From Bacteroidota bacterium (GTDB taxonomy: Bacteria > Bacteroidota > Bacteroidia > 2-12-FULL-35-15): a stretch of DNA of 64,000 nucleotides. The position numbers and the translations under genes were made by a program. The DNA lies in contig CANIQT010000003.1 of the NCBI GenBank assembly GCA_947469885.1, positions 124,001-188,000 on the forward strand. The letters run 5' to 3'. Shown here piece by piece: positions 1 to 9,078 of this stretch (the first letter of the stretch is position 1; every line of letters begins with the position of its first letter). The notes beneath the pieces were generated by a model. The model was given only the letters and a program-made list of their open reading frames with translations. It did not search any database and was not told where the DNA came from.

Positions 1-191
1 CGTTTGTTAAGTAAATAATTGGTGATGTTTCCTGGACCGCATCCAATTTCAAACACTGTTGCATTGCGTTTTTCAATTAGGTTACAAAACACATCATACG
101 TGTCGTTATACAAATCCATGTCCATAAATTTGTCTTGATACTGCTGTGCAACTTTATCCCATGTTTCAAATGTAGATTGATAATGGTCCAT
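1..191 (-). CDS. Class I SAM-dependent methyltransferase, N-terminal part (runs off window)
   Basis: Only the first 63 codons are present; the rest lies to the left of the window. Reading from ATG at 191, the peptide contains the motif VFEIGCGPGNIT, the glycine-rich motif I that binds S-adenosylmethionine in class I (Rossmann-fold) methyltransferases. The preceding helix (MDHYQSTFETWDKVAQQYQD) is typical of the cap of small-molecule methyltransferases. The substrate cannot be inferred. The start lies 7 bp after the stop of the upstream T9SS gene on the same strand, so the two may be co-transcribed. Family assignment is firm; function is open. Confidence 0.8.
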   Translation of the reverse strand, partial: MDHYQSTFETWDKVAQQYQDKFMDMDLYNDTYDVFCNLIEKRNATVFEIGCGPGNITNYLLNK

Positions 192-198
192 TATTTTG

Positions 199-1407
199 CT
201 AGTGATTTACAATTAATTTTCTGACGGCTGTTCGATGATTTGTTTTTATAGAAATAAAATAAATACCATTTTCATCCAATTGCAAATCTATATTTTCTTG
301 TGTTGTAGTGGTTTTTATCAGTTGTTGCCCGAGTATATTGGTAACTATGATTTCTACATCACCCGAAGGTAGGGAAAGTGTGAACGTTCCTGATGTTGGA
401 TTAGGATAAACAGAAAATAGCGTATTGTTAGTTGTTTCATTTATTTGTACCGTTGAGTAGGTAGAAATAAAATTTCCGAACGCTACAGGCTGTGCTCCAA
501 CCGCAACAGAATCAACAACCGAATTAGTAAGTGTATTGATTTCATAAATTCTATTATTATAGTACGAGGTGGTATATACCTTGCTTCCATCAGGTGTCAA
601 CGATACTCCGTAAGGATAGTTAAAGGCGGTAATGGTAGCTGAAACACTATTGGTTGCAGTGTTTATAACGCTTATGGAATTGCCAATGCTGTTGGCTACA
701 TACGCTTTGCTTCCATCAGGACTAACTGCCACACCCAATGGATTAGCACCAACCGAGATGGTGGTGATAACGCTGTTGGTGGCTGTGTTGATAACACTTA
801 CCGAATTGCCATCATCGTTTGTACAATATACTTTACTGCCATCAGGAGTAACCGCAAGCCCAATTGGATGTTGCCCAACCGAAATAGTTGTGGACACGGT
901 ATTGGTAGCAGTTGAAATTACACTTACTAAGTTCGAACTATAATTTACTACATACACTTTACTTCCATCGGGTGTAATGCAAATGCCAGCAGAAACGTAT
1001 AAAACAGGTATGGTAGCCGATACTGTATTTGTGGAAGCGTCAATTACAGATACTGAATTACTGGTTTCGCTGGCAACATATACTTTACTTCCATCAGGGC
1101 TCACCACTATGCCGCCAGGTCCTGAACCTACAGGAACTGTAGCCGAAACGGTATTGGTGGCACTGTTTATTACACTTACCGAGTTGCTATTATAATTTGT
1201 AATATATACTTTACTAGCATCTGGACTCACACAAACTCCCATCGGCATTAAACCAACAGGCACTGTGGCGGTTAGGGTATTGGTTACTAAATCAACCACC
1301 GACACCGTGTTGCTTGTTACATTGGTGATGTAAGCTGTTTGTGCTACACAAATCCTTCCCGAAATAAAAATAAGGATAAGTGTTCTTAAAAGGAATTTAT
1401 TTTTCAT
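199..1407 (-). CDS. YVTN-type beta-propeller protein with T9SS type A sorting domain
   Basis: 402 aa secreted protein. It has an N-terminal signal peptide (about residues 1-22, ending VAQ), then about seven repeats of roughly 42 residues with the pattern SPDGSKVYVxNxxSNxVSVIxxxTNxV. This is the YVTN/NHL-like beta-propeller signature, forming one closed propeller. Residues about 328-402 form a T9SS type A C-terminal domain (VYPNPTSGTF, NILGQQL, ENGIYFISIKT, RKLIVNH). It should therefore be exported by the Sec system and then T9SS, and end at or beyond the cell surface. The role of the propeller (binding, scaffold) is unknown. Its first 24 residues and 5' UTR are strikingly like those of the unrelated T9SS protein at 10132-12171. 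Confidence 0.85.
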   Translation of the reverse strand: MKNKFLLRTLILIFISGRICVAQTAYITNVTSNTVSVVDLVTNTLTATVPVGLMPMGVCVSPDASKVYITNYNSNSVSVINSATNTVSATVPVGSGPGGIVVSPDGSKVYVASETSNSVSVIDASTNTVSATIPVLYVSAGICITPDGSKVYVVNYSSNLVSVISTATNTVSTTISVGQHPIGLAVTPDGSKVYCTNDDGNSVSVINTATNSVITTISVGANPLGVAVSPDGSKAYVANSIGNSISVINTATNSVSATITAFNYPYGVSLTPDGSKVYTTSYYNNRIYEINTLTNSVVDSVAVGAQPVAFGNFISTYSTVQINETTNNTLFSVYPNPTSGTFTLSLPSGDVEIIVTNILGQQLIKTTTTQENIDLQLDENGIYFISIKTNHRTAVRKLIVNH

Positions 1408-1427
1408 TTTAATTGTTTTTGTTTTGT

Positions 1428-1435
1428 CAAAGTTA
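1428..1435 (-). promoter_or_regulatory. Bacteroidota -7 promoter element (TAACTTTG)
   Basis: Read on the minus strand the site is TAACTTTG, matching TAnnTTTG, the -7 element of the Bacteroidota primary sigma factor. It lies 20 bp upstream of the start of the YVTN propeller gene and is followed by ACAAAACAAAAAC, very similar to the leader of the 10132-12171 gene. No convincing -33 TTTG was found at the usual spacing. Confidence 0.5.
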
Positions 1436-1512
1436 ATAAAGTTTATTAAAACTTTATTTTCATCAGGTCACAAGGTATGAGCTGCCAACTATGAAACTTG
1501 GATAAAAAAGTT

Positions 1513-3570
1513 CTATGTTTTTATTCCAATAACAAGTATATCATCCGTTTGTTCCATAGTTCCTTTCCAGTTTTTAATAAATGCTTCAAGATGACTTTTT
1601 TGTTCGTTCATTGGTAAATGACAACTGGATAAAAGAAGTTCTTTAAACTTTTTCGACATCAGTTTTTTATCCTTCGGGCTAAACTGGTCAGCATAACCAT
1701 CCGAAAAAAGATAAAGTGTATCACCTTTGTTTGCTTGTATTTCGTGTAGAGTAAAGGGTTCGTTTTTTTCTCCTTTACCAACCGCCATTTTATCTGATTG
1801 CAATTCAGTTAATTGATTATCAGAAATTAATATTGGTTTGTGATATGCAGCACAATATGTAATTTTGTTTTTTTCGAAACGAAGCAAAGTGGCATCCATG
1901 CCATCATTACCCCCTTCGGTGGTTTCTATCAATTTGTTCTTTACATAGTCAAATATTTTGTTTGGCTCTGCAATATTTTTTTCAATCACCGCTTCATTCA
2001 TGAAATTAATATTGAGCAAACTCATAAAAGCTCCCGGAACACCATGCCCGGTGCTATCGCAAACAGCAAAATAAAAAGAGTCTTCCTTTTTGGCACACCA
2101 GTAAAAATCGCCACTCACAATATCTTTTGGCATGTACAAAATAAAATGTTCGTTCAAATTACTATTTAAAATTTCTTTTCGGGCTAACAAAGAATATTGA
2201 ATGCGCTGTGCATAGGTAATGCTATCAGTAATTTCGAGCTGATGTTGTGCAATAATTTTATTCTGTTTGTTGGTGATACGAAGCGAACGAACAACAAAAC
2301 CTGCAAACACTACTACTGAAAGCAATCCAAGAGCCACTAAAAACAAAATGAATTTTTGTTTTTTACTTTCTGCAATTGCAACAGCATCTTTTTTATCCTG
2401 TTCGGCTTTAGCAGCTTCTTCTTTTCTATCAAATTCCATATTCATTAATTTCTGAGTATTGGTTTTGTTAAAGATAGAGTCTTTAAGATTTGTGGCTACT
2501 ATATAATGTTCAAGAGCTTTTGAAGGTTTGTTCCATTTTTCATACAATGTATATAAATTATTTTCTGCCTGCATTTGATTAATTAACGCACCTGTTTGTT
2601 TAGCCATTTTTATAGCTTCTGATAAATATTCTTCCGCCTCGATATATTTTTCCTGAACGGTTAAAATGTATCCAATATTATTATAATCATTTGCAATACC
2701 GCTGACAATATCCTGTCTTTTATCAATGACCAATGCTTTGTTATAATATTCCAACGCCTGTTTATATTCTTTTTGTTCTAAATAAACCGAACCTATATTA
2801 CTTAGCGTTTCTGCATTCAATTGAACCAACCCAAAGTCTTCCGACATTTTTAAAGCTATGAATAAATACTCCAATGCTTTGGAATAGTTTTTTAATTTCT
2901 GATAAATGGCGCCAATCTCAAGGTAAGTAGCCTGAGTATTATTTTTATCATTTATTTCTTCGAATGTTTTTAGTGTATTAAAACTATATTGGAGCGCGAG
3001 TTTATAATCCTGTTGTTTTGAATACACTTGTCCGATGGTAGAAACGCTAAGAGCAATGGCACGTTTGTTATTAATTTCTTCATTTGCTTTTAGCGCTTTA
3101 AATCCATATTCCAATGCTTTGGGATAATTAGCCAGGTTCAAATAAAGGTTTGCTATCCCCACCAGTCGCTTGCCAATTCCAAATTTATTTCCAAGTTCTT
3201 CATCCATTTTCAATGCTTTAAAATAATATTCTTTTGCTTTCGGATAATCTCCCTTCAGCCTATAGCCTATACCCAGGTTACCCACAGCATCGGAATATCC
3301 AAACCAAAGTTTTAAAGGAGATGTTTGAATTGTTTTTTCGCAAATAGCAATTGACTGTTTCGATATAGCAATAGTGGAATCGGGCTTGTTATTGCGATAA
3401 AGATAAGCCACCTGGTTCAGATGATTTACTTTAGTGGTATCTTCTTTATCACTATTAATAAGTAAAAGCAGGGAATCAATTTTTTGTTGTCCTTGTTTTT
3501 GAGAATAACCTTTTACAAAAGCCATTAGAAAACAAAAAAAGAAAAGCCTAAACAATTTATAATTCATCAT
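1513..3570 (-). CDS. TPR-repeat, membrane-anchored SpoIIE/PP2C-type serine phosphatase
   Basis: 685 aa. It has a signal peptide (ending GYSQ), then about eight tetratricopeptide repeats (residues ~40-370, pattern NIGxxYxxxxxYxxALEYxxKAL), a helical segment, one transmembrane helix (~407-428) and a cytoplasmic SpoIIE-type PP2C domain (~480-685). The metal-binding PP2C motifs are visible: SGDFYW, CDSTGHGVPGAF, GGNDGMDAT, FSDGYADQ and the terminal TDDILVIGI. The architecture suggests periplasmic TPRs sensing or scaffolding, with an internal phosphatase acting on a phosphoprotein such as a SiaC/anti-anti-sigma partner. It lies 21 bp downstream of a second SpoIIE phosphatase, probably in one operon. 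A SiaC-like protein is encoded upstream in the same direction. The substrate link is inference. Confidence 0.85.
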   Translation of the reverse strand: MMNYKLFRLFFFCFLMAFVKGYSQKQGQQKIDSLLLLINSDKEDTTKVNHLNQVAYLYRNNKPDSTIAISKQSIAICEKTIQTSPLKLWFGYSDAVGNLGIGYRLKGDYPKAKEYYFKALKMDEELGNKFGIGKRLVGIANLYLNLANYPKALEYGFKALKANEEINNKRAIALSVSTIGQVYSKQQDYKLALQYSFNTLKTFEEINDKNNTQATYLEIGAIYQKLKNYSKALEYLFIALKMSEDFGLVQLNAETLSNIGSVYLEQKEYKQALEYYNKALVIDKRQDIVSGIANDYNNIGYILTVQEKYIEAEEYLSEAIKMAKQTGALINQMQAENNLYTLYEKWNKPSKALEHYIVATNLKDSIFNKTNTQKLMNMEFDRKEEAAKAEQDKKDAVAIAESKKQKFILFLVALGLLSVVVFAGFVVRSLRITNKQNKIIAQHQLEITDSITYAQRIQYSLLARKEILNSNLNEHFILYMPKDIVSGDFYWCAKKEDSFYFAVCDSTGHGVPGAFMSLLNINFMNEAVIEKNIAEPNKIFDYVKNKLIETTEGGNDGMDATLLRFEKNKITYCAAYHKPILISDNQLTELQSDKMAVGKGEKNEPFTLHEIQANKGDTLYLFSDGYADQFSPKDKKLMSKKFKELLLSSCHLPMNEQKSHLEAFIKNWKGTMEQTDDILVIGIKT

Positions 3571-3591
3571 TATTAATTTATAATTTCTTTG

Positions 3592-4953
3592 TCACACTCT
3601 TATTCCTATTACTAAAATATCATCTGTTTGTTCCATGGTTCCTTTCCAGTTGTCGATAAATGTTTCTAGCTTTTTTTGTTGTTCTTCCACAGGCAAAGTG
3701 CAAATAGATAAAATAATTTCTTTAAATCGTTTTGTCATTAACTTTTTATCTTCGGGGCTAAACTGGTCGGCTAAACCATCTGTGAAAATATATACAATAT
3801 CCCCTTTGCATAAATCAATTTTATGTTTAGAGAACTGTTGTTCATCATCCGTAAATCCACCAATTGCCACCTTGTTGGCCTTAGTCTCTATTAATGCCCC
3901 GTTCCTTACAATCCACAACGGACGATTAGCACCTGCATATTCCATTTCAGTTGTTTCCTTATTAAACGAAACAAGGGCAATGTCCATTCCATCATGCGTT
4001 GAATCCTGTTGATTGGTTTGCCGCAATACTTTTTTCATGCTGATGTTTACCAAGTGAAGAATTTCGGAAACATCCGTGCTTTTAGTAATCGCTTCGTTTA
4101 GTTTTTCGGAACCTATGGTACTCATAAATGCTCCCGGAACACCATGCCCTGTGCAATCGGCAGCTGCCACCATTATTTTATTTTCTATTTGACTAAACCA
4201 ATAAAAATCTCCACTCACAATATCTTTTGGTTTATATAAAATAAACGATTGAGGTAATGCTTTTGTAATTTCTAATAAGGGAGGAAGAATAGATTTTTGA
4301 ATTCGTTGAGCGTAATTAATACTATCGAGTATTTCACGGCTTTTTTCTTCAACCAACTGATTTTTTATTTCTAGTCTTTCTTCTGCCAGTTTTCTCAGCA
4401 CCACTTCTTTTTTAAATATTGTGTTCCAAAATTTAATAGAAATAAGTAAAAATGTTATCCCGGAATAGAAAAGAATGATAGCACCGGGCCAATGTTGCAC
4501 TTTAAACAATACACCTAAAAAAATAAATGTTATACTAAAAAAATCGGTGAGCGAAAGTAGTAAAGCAGTTTTGTACGAACTCGCGTATGGGGACCATTTT
4601 AACAACCTGATTTTGGTAAGTAAAGGTCCGTATGCAAATAGGAGGATGGATAACCCAATGATCATTTCTACTGCCGAACCATACCAATGAAGAAAATATT
4701 TTCCGAATGATGCAAAAATTACAAGAAACAAACCAATACCTAATATCCAATTGGCTGCTTTTTTTCTTTTTGCTTCCTCGCTGTTGATAAAGCGCAAACT
4801 TATACCCAAATTAATACCGATTAAAAACATGGCAGAGGAAAGTATAGTAGTCAAAAGACTTATTTCTGAAACAGAATAATTATAAAAGAAACAACCTAAA
4901 CCCGAAAGTATTCCAAGAAAAATAAGATATAGTCCGATAGTTTTCGTTTTCAT
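3592..4953 (-). CDS. Polytopic membrane SpoIIE/PP2C-type phosphatase with a GldL-like N-terminal region
   Basis: 453 aa. The N-terminal ~175 residues contain about six hydrophobic helices, including FKVQHWPGA. This is reminiscent of the K-x-x-HWPGA helix of GldL, the T9SS motor protein, and of related small Bacteroidota membrane proteins. A short coiled coil (RKLAEERLEIKNQLVEEKSR) and YAQRIQKSILPP lead into a PP2C/SpoIIE domain (~225-453) with SGDFYW, AADCTGHGVPGAF, THDGMDIAL, FTDGLADQF and TDDILVIGI. The C-terminal half is closely similar to the 1513-3570 product, so they are paralogues with different sensor ends. It starts 42 bp after the ABC transporter gene. It is likely a signal-controlled phosphatase on the inner face of the membrane. 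Confidence 0.85.
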   Translation of the reverse strand: MKTKTIGLYLIFLGILSGLGCFFYNYSVSEISLLTTILSSAMFLIGINLGISLRFINSEEAKRKKAANWILGIGLFLVIFASFGKYFLHWYGSAVEMIIGLSILLFAYGPLLTKIRLLKWSPYASSYKTALLLSLTDFFSITFIFLGVLFKVQHWPGAIILFYSGITFLLISIKFWNTIFKKEVVLRKLAEERLEIKNQLVEEKSREILDSINYAQRIQKSILPPLLEITKALPQSFILYKPKDIVSGDFYWFSQIENKIMVAAADCTGHGVPGAFMSTIGSEKLNEAITKSTDVSEILHLVNISMKKVLRQTNQQDSTHDGMDIALVSFNKETTEMEYAGANRPLWIVRNGALIETKANKVAIGGFTDDEQQFSKHKIDLCKGDIVYIFTDGLADQFSPEDKKLMTKRFKEIILSICTLPVEEQQKKLETFIDNWKGTMEQTDDILVIGIRV

Positions 4954-4995
4954 TTATGCACGCATTGTTTTAATCACCAGTTTAACAGATGCTTA

Positions 4996-7900
4996 TTATT
5001 CGTTTGTACGTTTTGTTTTTCGCATTGCTAATTTCAATTTATTGGAAATAGCAGAAATGTTTTTTAATAATTTTCTTAGCACATCAAAATACAAGGTTAT
5101 CAATAATAAAAATGACATCATCCAGAGAACAAAAATGTTTACTGAATAAGTGCTGTAAACTTTACCAAACACATTTTTGGTAGGAGCAAAAAAGTGAGAA
5201 CGGATGAAATGCTCATTTGTTCCATCACGAAATATAGGGTCGGTGGAGGCAACTAATTTTCCACCATCTTCCACAACAGGGTCCAAATCGGTGGAAATGT
5301 TTTTAACAAGGTCTTCGAGCTTTTTATTTTGATTGGCAGTTAACAATGCTTGGTATTCTGCTTTACCAGCTTCCGTTTGCTGAAACTTAGCCATCCATTC
5401 ATCTTTGTCTTTAACCGCTTTATCATACTTTTCTGAATAGTATTTTTTTACTTTAATAATAGCCTCTTTCAGTTCTTTAATAGTATTGTCATTTACAGTT
5501 TCAACAGAAGCAAAATTTATCTGAGGAATTAATTTCAGTTCATGCTTTATTATTTCCAGTTTATTAGAAGTGTTGGCAACATTGTTTTTACAATCATCTG
5601 CCAGCTCATTCATTTTCGAAAACCAATATACTTTGTAATAACTGGCAGTACTTATTTCCTTTTCGTACCGATAAATTTCTTTTTCATACTTATTGTTCAT
5701 AAACTGATTAACCGACAGTGCTTCGAATGCCCAGCGTGAAGGCATTATCTCTCCCCATACCGGAACAACCGATTGGCTGGATATACTCGGATTTAATTCT
5801 TCGAACTTTACAATTACTCCACTCAATAAAATTTGTGGAATAATAAGAAAAGGAATAACAATGTAAATGGTAACTGCTGAATTGAATGCAGAAGAGATAT
5901 TTAATCCAAGCATATTTGCAAAGCAGGAAGTAGTGAAGAGCACCAGCCAATAGTCGAAATACATTCCTTTAATTTCGAGAATATAATTTCCTATTAATAC
6001 AAACATGACGGTTTGAATGGCGGATATAAAAAACAGTATCAGAATTTTAGAAAACAAATAACTTCCTTTACTCAAATTCAGAAACGATTCGCGTTTCAAT
6101 ATTTTTCTATCTCTTATTATTTCTTCTGCACTCACCGTTAATCCAATAAACAAAGCCACCAGCACACACATAAACAAATAAGCTGGCAGGTTTTTATTTT
6201 CAGAAAATAAATAATGATGACTTCCTTTGTAATATTTAATCAGCGAAGCAAGAATAAATGCAAGCAAAGGAGCCTCAATAAGATTGATGGCAAGGTATTG
6301 TGTATTCGAGAGTTTAGACAACACATCGCGAATGGTAAATACTTTGAACTGATTAAAAAGGTTTGGTTTTTTAAATGTATTCTTTATTGTTTTATTTTTT
6401 TCATCCTTCGGAACGGCAGCCGAATCAATAAGTTTAGCGTTATAAAATTCGTTCCACTCTTTTGGTGATATTCTCCGGTTGCGTGTTTGGTTTCCGTTTT
6501 CATCCAGTACTTTCGATTCGATGATATTAAAAATCAATTCCGGATTTACATTTCCGCAGGTTACACATTCGCTCTCGTTTGCATTCACCTGGTTAATCAG
6601 TGTTTTAAAATAAATAACCGACTCCACCGGATTACCATTATAAATAGGGTATCCGCCTTTATCCAGCAAAAGTAATTTATCAAACATTTTAAAAATATCT
6701 GACGAAGGCTGATGTATTACCACAAACACAAGTTTGCCTTTCAGGGCAAGTTCTTTTAGCAAATCCATAATGTTTTCTGAATCTCTTGAAGATAATCCCG
6801 AAGTAGGCTCATCTACAAAAAGAACAGAAGGCTCGCGAATCAGTTCCAATGCAATGTTCAATCTTTTACGCTGTCCTCCGCTAATAGTAATATCAAGCGG
6901 ATTGCCCACTTTCAAATCTTTTGTTTCAATCAACCCTAAATCATTGAGCATATTGGTAACCAGCTCATGAATTTTATCTTCTTCCAATCCATCAAAACAT
7001 AATTTTGAATTGTAATATAAATTCTGATATACCGTCAATTCTTCAATCAGCAAATCATCCTGTGGAATAAAACCAATCACTCCTTCCAATTGTTTTTTGT
7101 CTTTATGAAGATTGTATCCGTTTACAATAACTTCTCCCTTCGAAGGTTTATTGTTTCCATTCAGAATATTGAGCAAGGTTGATTTGCCTGCACCACTTCC
7201 ACCCATAATACCAATTAGTTTTCCGGAGTTTTCGGTAAACCGTAAAGAATGCAGCCCTGTATTTCCATTCTTAAATTTGTATTCAAGGTTGTTTACCTCA
7301 AACACAATTTTGTTTTCCGAATCATCTTTGAGAAAACAACTTACAATATCACTATAATAGATGGGTTGAATTTTAGCGCTCCTTATTGAAGAGCCCGGAG
7401 ATAAAATATAAATGCGTGAAGGAGAAATGTTTTGAGAATTCAAAAACAATTCGGCAGTGCCGTAGTAGCGGATTAGGTAAATGCCAACACTGTTGATGCG
7501 AAGAACAACCAGCTCGCCCGGCAGTCCGTCTGCCTGAAAATGTTTTGCATATTCATTCGATACGTTTTTCTTACTTCTGATAGCAAGAAAATTAACAGAA
7601 TCTTCAATCTGCGAAATTTCATTCTTTGCTGCCAGTTGCAAACATTGAATAAACTCTTCGTCAGGGATATTGAACGAGGAAGAAACAGTGGAAACAAATT
7701 CCATTTCCTGTTCTGAAATTATTCCGTTAGAACTTACAAACTCAATGAGGTTAAGTAAAACAATAAACTTTTGTTTCTGAGTCAGCTCTTCGTTTATCTG
7801 GTCGCAAATAACAATTACTTTAACGGAACTAACTGCCAGCCTTCTTCTTTTCTTTTCTCCTTCTCCGCCATCATCCAATGCTTTCAGATATTCATCGTAT

Positions 7901-8046
7901 ATGCGCAAATATTCAACTACCAGTTCTTTGTTGAGCAATTGTTTTAAATACGATTCCACCACACTTCGTGCATTGCCCGAATTTTCATCCGCTTTGCCAA
8001 TAATGGCAAACAACCGCATTAATGCCTGAAGAATTTTTTCGCTCAT
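4996..8046 (-). CDS. ABCG-type ABC transporter (ATPase and permease fused) with TerB-like N-terminal domain
   Basis: 1016 aa. Residues ~1-150 are helical and TerB-like (tellurite-resistance TerB fold; the YSxxxxFI-type acid pattern is weak). A beta-rich linker follows at ~160-235. The ATP-binding cassette (~245-490) has Walker A GGSGAGKST, signature ISGGQRKRLNIALEL and Walker B VLFVDEPTSGLSS followed by the H-loop VIHQPSSD. An ABC-2 permease with six membrane helices follows (~595-800 and ~965-985). A long soluble insert of about 150 residues, partly coiled-coil, lies before the last helix. ATPase-before-permease in one chain is the ABCG/White arrangement; a homodimer is expected. The substrate is unknown. 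It is followed 42 bp later by the two PP2C phosphatases. The TerB call is the least certain part. Confidence 0.8.
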   Translation of the reverse strand: MSEKILQALMRLFAIIGKADENSGNARSVVESYLKQLLNKELVVEYLRIYDEYLKALDDGGEGEKKRRRLAVSSVKVIVICDQINEELTQKQKFIVLLNLIEFVSSNGIISEQEMEFVSTVSSSFNIPDEEFIQCLQLAAKNEISQIEDSVNFLAIRSKKNVSNEYAKHFQADGLPGELVVLRINSVGIYLIRYYGTAELFLNSQNISPSRIYILSPGSSIRSAKIQPIYYSDIVSCFLKDDSENKIVFEVNNLEYKFKNGNTGLHSLRFTENSGKLIGIMGGSGAGKSTLLNILNGNNKPSKGEVIVNGYNLHKDKKQLEGVIGFIPQDDLLIEELTVYQNLYYNSKLCFDGLEEDKIHELVTNMLNDLGLIETKDLKVGNPLDITISGGQRKRLNIALELIREPSVLFVDEPTSGLSSRDSENIMDLLKELALKGKLVFVVIHQPSSDIFKMFDKLLLLDKGGYPIYNGNPVESVIYFKTLINQVNANESECVTCGNVNPELIFNIIESKVLDENGNQTRNRRISPKEWNEFYNAKLIDSAAVPKDEKNKTIKNTFKKPNLFNQFKVFTIRDVLSKLSNTQYLAINLIEAPLLAFILASLIKYYKGSHHYLFSENKNLPAYLFMCVLVALFIGLTVSAEEIIRDRKILKRESFLNLSKGSYLFSKILILFFISAIQTVMFVLIGNYILEIKGMYFDYWLVLFTTSCFANMLGLNISSAFNSAVTIYIVIPFLIIPQILLSGVIVKFEELNPSISSQSVVPVWGEIMPSRWAFEALSVNQFMNNKYEKEIYRYEKEISTASYYKVYWFSKMNELADDCKNNVANTSNKLEIIKHELKLIPQINFASVETVNDNTIKELKEAIIKVKKYYSEKYDKAVKDKDEWMAKFQQTEAGKAEYQALLTANQNKKLEDLVKNISTDLDPVVEDGGKLVASTDPIFRDGTNEHFIRSHFFAPTKNVFGKVYSTYSVNIFVLWMMSFLLLITLYFDVLRKLLKNISAISNKLKLAMRKTKRTNE

Positions 8047-8098
8047 TTGTTTTCTTTAAAACATTCTAAAATCCAATATCTTTTTTTAGTCCTGTGTT

Positions 8099-8151
8099 TC
8101 ACCTCTTGGCTCCCCTCCCCTTTTTTCAAGGGGAGGGGTCGGGGGTGAGGT
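8099..8151. repeat. Dispersed GGGGAGG hairpin repeat (family A)
   Basis: The core is CTCCCCTCCCC, loop ttttttcaa, GGGGAGGGG, followed by the tail tcgggggtgagg. Relatives occur at 16088-16213 (two copies), 24234-24269 and 30850-30892, and inside two genes (10275-10297 and 58479-58517). It is a short REP-like palindrome of unknown function. Most copies lie just past gene 3' ends. Confidence 0.75.
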
Positions 8152-8153
8152 CT

Positions 8154-8193
8154 AAAAAAAAAGCTTTGAAGAACACGTTACTTCAAAGCTTTT
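8154..8193 (-). terminator. Rho-independent terminator after the lipoprotein gene
   Basis: A 13-bp perfect stem (AAAAGCTTTGAAG / CTTCAAAGCTTTT) encloses a 9-nt loop. A run of T follows on the minus strand. It lies 19 bp after the lipoprotein stop codon. It would separate, or attenuate, transcription between siaC-lipoprotein and the downstream ABC transporter/phosphatase genes. Confidence 0.8.
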
Positions 8194-8211
8194 CTTTAAC
8201 TACAATTTTTT

Positions 8212-9063
8212 TTAGTTCACTATTTTACCACGAATAGCATTTAATTTATCCGAAATTTTTGAAAGCACTGCTTTATCAATATTACCGTCTGCTTTCACAT
8301 CTTTGTAAATTTTAGCCAGTTCTTTCAGTTCATTAATTACGGGTAAAAAATCTCTTTCTTTTTCAAACTCTTTTAATAGTTCCACCAGCTTATCTATGGT
8401 GTTTCCCTGTTCCGAAATATTTTGAAACAAAATAGCATTGTCGTTATTTTTTGTTTCGTCTTTTATCAAACTAACAGTAATGTATTGGCTTTCTACCCAA
8501 CTGCCCACTAATATTTGTGTGGCAGATAACAAGCGGTCGTTGGTGCGCAGATAACCATCCATCTCTACATAAATTTGGTCAATCACTTTATTGATAGTAT
8601 CTTTTTTATCAATGTTTTTCTCTAACCTGTTACCTGCTATTTTATCAAAACTATCGGCACAACCAAGACTTTGAGCCATATTGCGGCTGGTTTTAAAATA
8701 GGTTTTTACTTGGGAGAACTGTTCGTTAGAAGACAGATAAACCAAATCAACAATGTAAGAACCATAGTTCAATCCTTTTTTGGTAGAGGTAACATATTTC
8801 GATTCGTTGTCGGTTGAATTAATTATGCCTTTGTTAAAAGGAATATTTGCTTTTGGCAACAGCGTAATTATTTCGAAAGGCGAAGGAATATTAACCACCA
8901 GGGTATGAAACTCAAAATCTGCCAAGCCATTAGCGGGGGCGGAAGTTGTTTCTGTTTTAGCCGAATCGGGTTTTGTTTCGCTTGCAGTGTTTGTATCGGG
9001 AGCGTTGCTGTTGCAAGATAGCAATGTGGTGGCAATGGTGATGGTGATAATTCTTTTTAGCAT
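8212..9063 (-). CDS. Putative outer-membrane or periplasmic lipoprotein, unknown function
   Basis: 283 aa. It starts with a short lipoprotein signal peptide with lipobox LLSC (Cys at 17), then a low-complexity Ser/Thr/Ala/Pro linker to about residue 48. A globular region (FHTLVVNIPSPFEIITLLPK...) is followed by a Lys/Glu-rich helical C-terminus. I do not recognise the domain. The gene follows the SiaC-like gene by 15 bp on the same strand and is closed by a strong terminator, so these two form a probable transcription unit. The association with phosphatases and an ABC transporter suggests an envelope component of that module, but this is inference. Confidence 0.65.
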   Translation of the reverse strand: MLKRIITITIATTLLSCNSNAPDTNTASETKPDSAKTETTSAPANGLADFEFHTLVVNIPSPFEIITLLPKANIPFNKGIINSTDNESKYVTSTKKGLNYGSYIVDLVYLSSNEQFSQVKTYFKTSRNMAQSLGCADSFDKIAGNRLEKNIDKKDTINKVIDQIYVEMDGYLRTNDRLLSATQILVGSWVESQYITVSLIKDETKNNDNAILFQNISEQGNTIDKLVELLKEFEKERDFLPVINELKELAKIYKDVKADGNIDKAVLSKISDKLNAIRGKIVN

Positions 9064-9078
9064 AAATTTAATTTTGTT

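Noticed and set aside
632..1195. Plus-strand frames opposite the YVTN propeller gene
   Set aside because: Shadows of the repetitive minus-strand gene, which has a signal peptide, propeller motifs and sorting domain.
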